Virus record (IMG/VR): IMGVR_UViG_3300042465_003868
Span: 1-33,718 of that record
From: a virus
Strand: one strand, 5' to 3'
DNA length: 33,718 nucleotides
Below are positions 23,257-28,077 of the stretch, piece after piece. A model generated the notes under the pieces. That model was not told the origin of the DNA. It searched no databases and saw nothing but the letters and a program-made list of their open reading frames with translations. Made by a program: the position numbers and the translations under genes. The first letter of the stretch is position 1. Each line of letters opens with the position of its first letter.

Positions 23257-23322
23257 CCCTCCCGGGCTCCTTCCCGGGTGAGCGGCGGCATCCGGAACAA
23301 GACTGCGCGTGGCCCGGGAGGG
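23257..23322 (+). promoter_or_regulatory. Alternative-hairpin leader before the cysteine-rich gene
   Basis: CCCTCCCGGG at 23257-23266 can pair with CCCGGGAGGG at 23313-23322 (perfect 10 bases), or its CCCGGG half can pair with 23273-23278 across a 6-base loop. The two pairings exclude each other. The T run of an intrinsic terminator is absent. The interval has no gene and ends with the AGGAGA ribosome binding site at 23353-23358. Confidence 0.45.
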
Positions 23323-23363
23323 GCATCCTTCGCGCGTAGTCGTCCGCCGCATAGGAGAGATGG

Positions 23364-23561
23364 ATGAAGACGTTTTTGATCGTGTGCGTTGGTGCGTTGC
23401 TCGGAACCCTGCTCGTGATGGCTGCGCCGCCCGCTGCGGACTGCGCGACGTGCCCGTCCTTTACCTGTTACAACAGCGCCGGATGCGGCGGCGGGTGTGT
23501 GTGCCTTAAGCAGGGAATGGATCTGAGCGGGTCCTGCTACTCGACGAATCGGGGGGAGTGA
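23364..23561 (+). CDS. Secreted knottin-like cysteine-rich peptide
   Basis: The 65-residue product has AGGAGA 5 bases upstream. It starts MKTFLIVCVGALLGTLLVMA, a clear signal peptide with probable cleavage near APPAA (residues 21-25). The mature peptide has about 40 residues with seven cysteines. Counting from the second, the spacing is C-x4-C-x5-C-x3-C-x1-C-x10-C, which fits the inhibitor cystine knot consensus and differs from squash trypsin inhibitors (C-x6-C-x5-C-x3-C-x1-C-x5-C) only in the first and last loop. Oxidised, it would be a small, stable periplasmic or extracellular peptide. Pattern-based only; a small disulfide-bonded protein of another fold remains possible. Confidence 0.7.
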   Translation: MKTFLIVCVGALLGTLLVMAAPPAADCATCPSFTCYNSAGCGGGCVCLKQGMDLSGSCYSTNRGE

Positions 23562-23890
23562 TGGACATCGAGATTCCCGACAACGAGGATGCGGCGCGTG
23601 TGTTGGACGTACTGTGCAGCACGCTTGCGCGGCAAGGCCAATATGCTGGCGCTGAGGGTTGTATTGGCGCCGCGCTCCGCCTCCGCGCAGACGCCGAAGA
23701 GATTGCACGACTCGAAGCCGAGATCGCCGAGCTGCGGGCGGATCTGGAGTGGCTAGCCACGTCCGGCTGGGGTGTCGTGATCGACCGAAGTGAGATCGTG
23801 AACGATGACTACAGCAAGTCGATCCCGTGCGACGGCACTCCCGCCGGCATTCTCGCCGCGCTGCGGCAGGCGGAGGAGACGACGCGATGA
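23561..23890 (+). CDS. Small hypothetical protein
   Basis: The 109-residue product starts at the ATG at 23561, overlapping the previous TGA by one base; GGGGGGAG is upstream and an in-frame GTG at 23558 is possible. It is acidic, with a helical coiled-coil region (about residues 40-66, rich in Glu, Ala and Arg) followed by a compact C-terminal part ending in a Leu/Ala/Arg helix. No family recognised. Confidence 0.55.
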   Translation: MDIEIPDNEDAARVLDVLCSTLARQGQYAGAEGCIGAALRLRADAEEIARLEAEIAELRADLEWLATSGWGVVIDRSEIVNDDYSKSIPCDGTPAGILAALRQAEETTR

Positions 23891-24108
23891 CTAGGAAGCC
23901 GCGTGACTTGAGGATTGGAGGTTGCGCCACCCCCGTAGCTAAGTGTGGGAGGGTGGGGTTTTCCAGGAAGGGCCGGGGTCTGGTGCTGATCGACTCTGAC
24001 GGATGGCTCTACAAGGAAGAAGCCCGCCAAGTCGTGGAGTGGTTGATTCGAGCGATCGAGTGGCAGGAAGAGGTCGACAGGATCGCGGAGGCGAAGGGCG
24101 ATGAGTGA
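23887..24108 (+). CDS. Small hypothetical protein
   Basis: The 73-residue product starts at an ATG overlapping the previous stop (ATGA). The first part is basic with two cysteines (GGCATPVAKCGRVGF), the second is an amphipathic helix rich in Trp, Glu and Arg (EARQVVEWLIRAIEWQEEVD). It may pack against a partner through the Trp-rich face; no function is known. Confidence 0.55.
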   Translation: MTRKPRDLRIGGCATPVAKCGRVGFSRKGRGLVLIDSDGWLYKEEARQVVEWLIRAIEWQEEVDRIAEAKGDE

Positions 24109-24214
24109 GCACACGCGCGAATACATCACCGCCGTACTGATCGGATCAGCGTGCGCAGCGGGCGTGCTGTGGGTGTTCCACGCGCTCGACGGGATCGTGC
24201 AAGGCTACCGATAG
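24101..24214 (+). CDS. 37-residue membrane protein
   Basis: The product starts at an ATG inside the end of the previous gene (8-base overlap). It has a single hydrophobic segment, YITAVLIGSACAAGVLWVFH, and short polar ends. It is the last gene of the rightward operon, and its 3' end overlaps the last leftward gene by 10 bases. Size and the single segment limit the evidence. Confidence 0.5.
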   Translation: MSEHTREYITAVLIGSACAAGVLWVFHALDGIVQGYR

Positions 24215-24438
24215 AGCGAGATTGCCACGTCGATCGACGCCACCTCGCGGATTAACTCCCGGCCGACGTACTCGGGAATGCGCCCCTCGTGGATCGCCTG
24301 CTCGATGTAGTTAGCGAGGTCGGGCGTCTCGCCCAGAGCCTCGAGCACGGGGTTGCCGTGAAAAGGATCGTCCGGCGTGAGTCCGCGCTCCGCCCTGCCC
24401 GCTGCCCACTTCGCCCGCCGCCGCTCGTCAAAGTCCAT
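24205..24438 (-). CDS. Small hypothetical protein
   Basis: The 77-residue product starts MDFDERRRAKWAAGRAERG. It is charged and helical, with a TPDDPFHGNPVLEALGE stretch (about residues 21-37). It is the last gene of the right leftward operon and overlaps the converging rightward gene by 10 bases, leaving no room for a conventional terminator between them. No family recognised. Confidence 0.6.
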   Translation of the reverse strand: MDFDERRRAKWAAGRAERGLTPDDPFHGNPVLEALGETPDLANYIEQAIHEGRIPEYVGRELIREVASIDVAISLYR

Positions 24439-24441
24439 CAG

Positions 24442-24798
24442 CTACTCCATCGGGTAAGATCGTGAATCCAAGTGACCGTGATGGTCGAACGCATCCATCA
24501 TCCGGCCGAACGTCGTCCAGAACTTCGGGCCGTGAAGGTGCCCCAGCCCCTTGTCCCACAGCTTGACGTGGGCCGCCTCGTGGATGCAAACCTCGACGGC
24601 CTCATTGACGCTGCGGCACATCTTCGCAGACAGGCTCACGGTCAGCCGCCCGTCGTTCTCGGTGACGCATCCCAGCACCTCGTCGCCGTCGATCGACTCG
24701 ACGACCTCGAAGCGAAGATCGGCCGGGAGGGCGAACTCGTCTTTGAGCCACCGGAGCACCTGCACCGCCCGCTGCCATCGGTTCCGCGCGCGGGGCAT
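24442..24798 (-). CDS. SprT-like zinc metallopeptidase
   Basis: The 118-residue product starts at the ATG at 24798. It contains the zinc motif HEAAH (residues 73-77) in VCIHEAAHVKLWD, with a further His in GHLHGPKFW (87 or 89) as a likely third ligand. This arrangement, HExxH followed by a histidine after a short loop, is that of SprT-like minigluzincin proteases found in many phages. Substrates are unknown; possibilities include host DNA-binding or virion proteins. The surrounding genes are of the lysis type, so action late in infection is likely. Confidence 0.75.
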   Translation of the reverse strand: MPRARNRWQRAVQVLRWLKDEFALPADLRFEVVESIDGDEVLGCVTENDGRLTVSLSAKMCRSVNEAVEVCIHEAAHVKLWDKGLGHLHGPKFWTTFGRMMDAFDHHGHLDSRSYPME

Positions 24799-24829
24799 CA
24801 CCCACCTACGATCTGGGTTACGTCACCCA

Positions 24830-25921
24830 TCATCGGACCCAGATGGGCCGAGTCGTCGACCGCTTCATCATCCCCGTGTGAATCGACGTGAAGAGTTGCG
24901 CGCCCTTCGGGAACACGCCCGGGTCCCACCCGTTCGACCCGCCGTACCCAGCCGTCCCCATCGCGGTCGGGTTCACCAACACGTCCCCGAGGTCGAGCAG
25001 CGTGTGGTGGTGGCCGAGGATGTAGAGGTTCGCCGGGTTGCTCTTGCGCCAATGCTTGTCGACCTTCTTGAGTAGCGGCACCGTCAGCCCGCCCACGCCA
25101 TCCCCGCCCTTCACGGTGTCCCCGTGCGTGATGCAGATCGTGAAACCGGGCCAAATCTCGAGCCGCACGAAGTCCGTCTCGGGGGCGTAGAACTCGACCC
25201 GCCCCTCTCCGGCTTCTAGGTAGTGGTCGGCAAGGCGCAGGTACACGTCGTGCTCGTAGCTGTACCGCTGGTTCAGCCCGGGGGTTCGCTTGGCCGTCGT
25301 CCGTCCGTGATTCCCATCGACGCAGGGGATCAGAATCCGGGGGATGTCTGTCGCGAGCAGACTGTCGATGATGATCCGCTTCATCCGGTAGGCGAAGCGA
25401 GCCGCCTCTAGCGGCGTCATCGACGTAGTGCGCTCCTGCTTCAAATGGAGCTCGCCCTCGATCATGTCGCCCATGAGGGGCAGGACGAGGTGGGGGATGG
25501 TGGCGTCCATCGCCTGGATCTCGTAGAGCCGGATCAGCTTGCGAACGTAGGTGTGGACCTTCTCCTCGCTGATCTCTGGAGTCTGTTCGTTCCAGCCGCC
25601 GGTCTGGACCAGATTGAACGTCGCGTCGTAGTGCTCGTCGCTGTTCGGGGCAATCGGGATCTCGATGGAGTCCCGCGCCCGCTTCTTCACGGGCTTCACG
25701 ACGGGTGGCTTGGCGATGGCTTGCCGAAGGGCGGCCCGGACCTCGTTGTGTTCCTCGAGTACGTCGACGGCGGCCTGCAACGCCTCGTTGTGCTGCCTCA
25801 GATGGTTGAGCGTCCGGGTGGAGGTCCGAAGGCGGCGCGCTTCGGAGAGCGCCCGCTGGCGACTCTCCTCGGCCCGCTCGGCCTCCTCCAGCATCTCAGC
25901 CGCGCTTTTGGTGCCGGGCAC
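24830..25921 (-). CDS. Calcineurin-like metallophosphoesterase
   Basis: The 363-residue product has an N-terminal charged coiled coil (residues 8-70), a linker with basic residues, then a metallophosphoesterase domain: GDMIEGE (D152), DGNHGR (N204, H205), THGD (H266) and ILGHHH (304-306), the order of metal ligands in this superfamily. Enzymes of this type cut phosphodiesters in nucleic acids or cyclic nucleotides; the coiled coil may assemble it or target a partner. The start is a GTG at 25921; an ATG at 25894, one base after the previous stop, is an alternative. Confidence 0.8.
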   Translation of the reverse strand: MPGTKSAAEMLEEAERAEESRQRALSEARRLRTSTRTLNHLRQHNEALQAAVDVLEEHNEVRAALRQAIAKPPVVKPVKKRARDSIEIPIAPNSDEHYDATFNLVQTGGWNEQTPEISEEKVHTYVRKLIRLYEIQAMDATIPHLVLPLMGDMIEGELHLKQERTTSMTPLEAARFAYRMKRIIIDSLLATDIPRILIPCVDGNHGRTTAKRTPGLNQRYSYEHDVYLRLADHYLEAGEGRVEFYAPETDFVRLEIWPGFTICITHGDTVKGGDGVGGLTVPLLKKVDKHWRKSNPANLYILGHHHTLLDLGDVLVNPTAMGTAGYGGSNGWDPGVFPKGAQLFTSIHTGMMKRSTTRPIWVR

Positions 25922-26147
25922 TTAATACGTTCCGAAGGTGAGAGGAACTGAACGGGAGCGGGCCGTAGTCCTTTACCCACCGGGCCTCGGCGGCGGACAT
26001 CGGTAGCTTGGCCGCGTAGGCCCCGTCGAAGAACTCCCAGAACTTCTTTGCCCGCTTCGGGTCCGCCTCGATGTACTGATCCAGCTTGTCCCGCCGGGCG
26101 TGGGCGATGTCGGCCAGCATCTCTTCGACGGTGGACTGCTTCGGCAC
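25896..26147 (-). CDS. Small hypothetical protein
   Basis: The 83-residue product starts at a GTG that shares its G with the previous TAG. It is helical and basic, with a conserved-looking RWVKDYGPLPFSSSHLRNVL stretch (about residues 51-70). Its first residues (MPKQSTVEEML) resemble the start of the following phosphoesterase (MPGTKSAAEML). No known family; it lies between the lysis genes and the phosphoesterase and may be coupled to it. Confidence 0.55.
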   Translation of the reverse strand: MPKQSTVEEMLADIAHARRDKLDQYIEADPKRAKKFWEFFDGAYAAKLPMSAAEARWVKDYGPLPFSSSHLRNVLSARHQKRG

Positions 26148-26410
26148 TACGCCACCCCCCAGATGATGAGCCCGACCGCCAGGCCGCCGAGCGCGGTGAA
26201 CGCCATGTCAGCCGCCAGATCGCCCCAGGACGCGACGGGCCGCTGGTCGAACTCTCGGACGGTCCCGAGCCACAGCGCCGCGCACACGGCGCCCACGGCC
26301 GCGATAGGCACGGCTACGGCGGCAGCCGCGACGCCCCCGATGGCGACGTGCAGGAGTTGGTCGAGCCACCAGCGCCAGTCTTTCACGCGCTCAGACAGGG
26401 GCCTACTCAT
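26147..26410 (-). CDS. Holin-like or other small membrane protein
   Basis: The 87-residue product has a short basic N-terminus with DWRWWLDQLLH, then three hydrophobic stretches (about residues 20-34, 36-48 and 68-86) broken by REFDQRPVASWGD. This size and layout fit a small phage holin, but membrane proteins of other function look similar. The start overlaps the end of the Rz1-like gene by 8 bases, placing it in the lysis cluster. Confidence 0.55.
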   Translation of the reverse strand: MSRPLSERVKDWRWWLDQLLHVAIGGVAAAAVAVPIAAVGAVCAALWLGTVREFDQRPVASWGDLAADMAFTALGGLAVGLIIWGVA

Positions 26411-26678
26411 CGCCGCGGATCTCCCGCAAGTCTTCGGCGAAGACGTGCCCGATGACTCGGGCCACCCAGTCCTGCCCAGGACGCGCCGGCTCCTCGATCA
26501 GCCACTCGCTGATGTCCTGCGCCTCGACGGGATTGGGCGCCGGGCACTCGCTCCAGACGACCTGTCTAGTGACGCATCCGGCGAGCAATGCGCTGGAGGC
26601 GACGGCGCAGAATGCGAGCCGCCTCGGATCTCGACGCAGGAGGTTCAGTAGCCATCTCGACACGCTTCTCCGCCGCAT
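26403..26678 (-). CDS. Rz1-like outer-membrane spanin lipoprotein
   Basis: The 91-residue product starts at the ATG at 26678 inside the Rz-like gene, in another frame. It has a basic N-terminus, a hydrophobic stretch and the lipobox ALLAGC with Cys35, where the lipid would be attached. The mature part of about 56 residues is Pro-containing. The nested arrangement with the Rz-like gene is the classical Rz/Rz1 layout. Together the two span the periplasm and fuse inner and outer membranes at the end of lysis. Confidence 0.75.
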   Translation of the reverse strand: MRRRSVSRWLLNLLRRDPRRLAFCAVASSALLAGCVTRQVVWSECPAPNPVEAQDISEWLIEEPARPGQDWVARVIGHVFAEDLREIRGDE

Positions 26679-26808
26679 CCGCGTCCTCCTCGGCTTGCTG
26701 GCGCTTCTCGCGCTCGGCGCCGTGGTCCTGAATCCGCTTCCACCCGACGCCGACGCCCACGAGGGCGACGATCAGGGCGACAAGCCCCTTGACCAGCTCG
26801 GTGGTCAC
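26566..26808 (-). CDS. Rz-like inner-membrane spanin
   Basis: The 80-residue product starts at a GTG at 26808 overlapping the holin-like stop (GTGA). It has one N-terminal membrane segment (LVKGLVALIVALVGVGVGW, residues 5-23) followed by a charged coiled coil with many Glu, Ala, Gln and Arg residues (about 28-75). This is the standard layout of an i-spanin but shorter than the usual 110-150 residues. The Rz1-like gene is nested in its second half. Confidence 0.75.
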   Translation of the reverse strand: MTTELVKGLVALIVALVGVGVGWKRIQDHGAEREKRQQAEEDADAAEKRVEMATEPPASRSEAARILRRRLQRIARRMRH

Positions 26809-26978
26809 TTCACCGCGGCCCGCAGCGTCGCCGCCGCGCCGAAGCCGAGGAAGCCCAGAATCGGGGTCGCCTGATCCTGCGTCAGAACGCCCGCGAAGAC
26901 GAGGCCCTGCACGATGGCGCCCGCCGCCGCGAGGATGTAGGTCCGGTTGCCCTTAAACACGTCCAGAATCTTGTCCAC
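26805..26978 (-). CDS. Small holin-like membrane protein
   Basis: The 57-residue product starts at the GTG at 26978, one base after the amidase stop, with GGGGGTG upstream. It has two hydrophobic segments (TYILAAAGAIVQGLVFAGVL at about 13-32 and ATPILGFLGFGAAATLRAAV at about 37-56) linked by TQDQ. This fits short two-segment holins, which make holes that release or activate the amidase. It lies between amidase and spanins. Confidence 0.65.
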   Translation of the reverse strand: MDKILDVFKGNRTYILAAAGAIVQGLVFAGVLTQDQATPILGFLGFGAAATLRAAVK

Positions 26979-26979
26979 G

Positions 26980-27390
26980 TCACACCCCCAGTAGCGCCCG
27001 GACATCGAGGCCCGGGCATTCGGTTGCCGTCTTCCCACCCGCCGCATCTCGGTGGCCACACACCACCAGGCCCGGCACGAGCTCGCAGGCCGCGTCGATG
27101 AATCGGGACAGGGCCTCGATCTGGGCCTCCGTCCAGCGCCGATCCTCGCGCGTGTTGTCCCCCATCACGCAGATCCCCCACGAGTCGTGGTTTGCACCTA
27201 GAGCGTGCGCGCCCTGCACCGTCAGCTCGCGGGTCGCGTGAAGCCTGGCCTGTCCGTCGATGACGCGGTGGTATCCGATGTCGGAGAACCCGCGCTCCCG
27301 ATGCCACCCGCGAAGCGTTTCGACCGTCGTCTCGCGCGGGCTCGCCGAGTGGTGGATGATGAGGCGCTTGACGCTGGCTAAAGGCTTCAC
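26980..27390 (-). CDS. N-acetylmuramoyl-L-alanine amidase endolysin
   Basis: The 136-residue product starts at the ATG at 27390, overlapping the previous stop (ATGA). It matches the T7 lysozyme type of amidase: IIHHSAS near residue 13 (His ligand), Y40 in GYHRVI, GHRD with H113, and K120-x-x-x-x-C125 in KTATECPG. These bind zinc and cut the bond between muramic acid and the stem peptide. No signal peptide is present, so release depends on a holin. The size is that of a single-domain endolysin. Confidence 0.9.
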   Translation of the reverse strand: MKPLASVKRLIIHHSASPRETTVETLRGWHRERGFSDIGYHRVIDGQARLHATRELTVQGAHALGANHDSWGICVMGDNTREDRRWTEAQIEALSRFIDAACELVPGLVVCGHRDAAGGKTATECPGLDVRALLGV

Positions 27391-27764
27391 GGTGCACCCC
27401 CGAACGTGCGCGACAGCCAGCCCGCGATCCCGCCGAAGGCCGCAGCGACAGCCGCCTGAACGTACCCGTGCCGCTTCCCCGCGGCGCTCTTGACCTGCGC
27501 GTCAACCCGCTGGAACTCGCGCTCGTCCGCCTTTTCGTGCGCTCCGAACCGGGCCGAGAGGTCCGTCACCTGCGTCCCGAGGACGGTCATCGCGCCGCGC
27601 AGCTCCGAGGTGCTCTTCGTGAGCTGATCTCGAGACTCGCGCGCGTGCGATTCGATCCTCTCGTGGATGCGCTGGCGAGCCTCGTCGGCCTGCTCTTTGT
27701 GAGCGTTCAGCCGTGCGTCGACCGCGTTGCGCAGGTTCTCCCCGAGCGCGTAGATAGCCTGCAT
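27387..27764 (-). CDS. Coiled-coil protein with C-terminal membrane segment
   Basis: The 125-residue product starts at the ATG at 27764; a longer GTG start overlaps the PEP-CTERM gene. It is a long coiled coil (about residues 5-95) followed by a hydrophobic C-terminal tail (YVQAAVAAAFGGIAGWLS, about 101-118). This resembles phage XhlA-type proteins that support holin function. It could also anchor another lysis protein. It directly precedes the amidase gene. Confidence 0.65.
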   Translation of the reverse strand: MQAIYALGENLRNAVDARLNAHKEQADEARQRIHERIESHARESRDQLTKSTSELRGAMTVLGTQVTDLSARFGAHEKADEREFQRVDAQVKSAAGKRHGYVQAAVAAAFGGIAGWLSRTFGGAP

Positions 27765-27774
27765 GGTGTCGGGA

Positions 27775-28068
27775 TCAGCAGGCACGGCGCCGTCTCCCCA
27801 GCGCGCACAGCGCAAGCGCACCCGCCAACAGGCCGACAGACATCGGCTCCGGCACCGCGATCGCGTTGGAAACGGTGCCGTAGTTCTCCGGGTGCCCGAG
27901 CAGGTACTTGGCCCGAATCCACCCGCTCTCGACGTTCACCTTGGCCTGCTTGCAGCCTTCGGCCGGCGCCTCGTCGTAGTGGGCAACCCGCGTCCACGTC
28001 ACACCATCGGCGCTCCACTCCATCTGGACGGGCTCCGAGCTGTAGAACTTCACGGTCTTCTCGGGCAT
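27775..28068 (-). CDS. PEP-CTERM sorting-signal protein
   Basis: The 97-residue product starts at the ATG at 28068 behind AGGAG that overlaps the TAG of the preceding gene. Residues 1-70 look like a small beta-sandwich of Fn3 type (EWSADGVTW... ending YGTVSNAIAV). Residues 73-97 are a complete PEP-CTERM tail: VPEP, a hydrophobic stretch (SVGLLAGALALCALG) and RRRR. Such tails are recognised by exosortase in the host inner membrane. No signal peptide is present, although exosortase substrates normally have one. The gene lies in the same frame as the preceding exported beta-helix gene, one TAG apart, so a readthrough fusion would have both signals. Confidence 0.82.
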   Translation of the reverse strand: MPEKTVKFYSSEPVQMEWSADGVTWTRVAHYDEAPAEGCKQAKVNVESGWIRAKYLLGHPENYGTVSNAIAVPEPMSVGLLAGALALCALGRRRRAC

Positions 28069-28077
28069 CGTCGTCTC

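Noticed and set aside
24228-24239. Perfect palindrome CGTCGATCGACG at the convergent gene ends.
   Set aside because: It has no loop or T run, lies within codons of the leftward gene, and such short palindromes are expected in this DNA. It is not a bidirectional terminator on this evidence.
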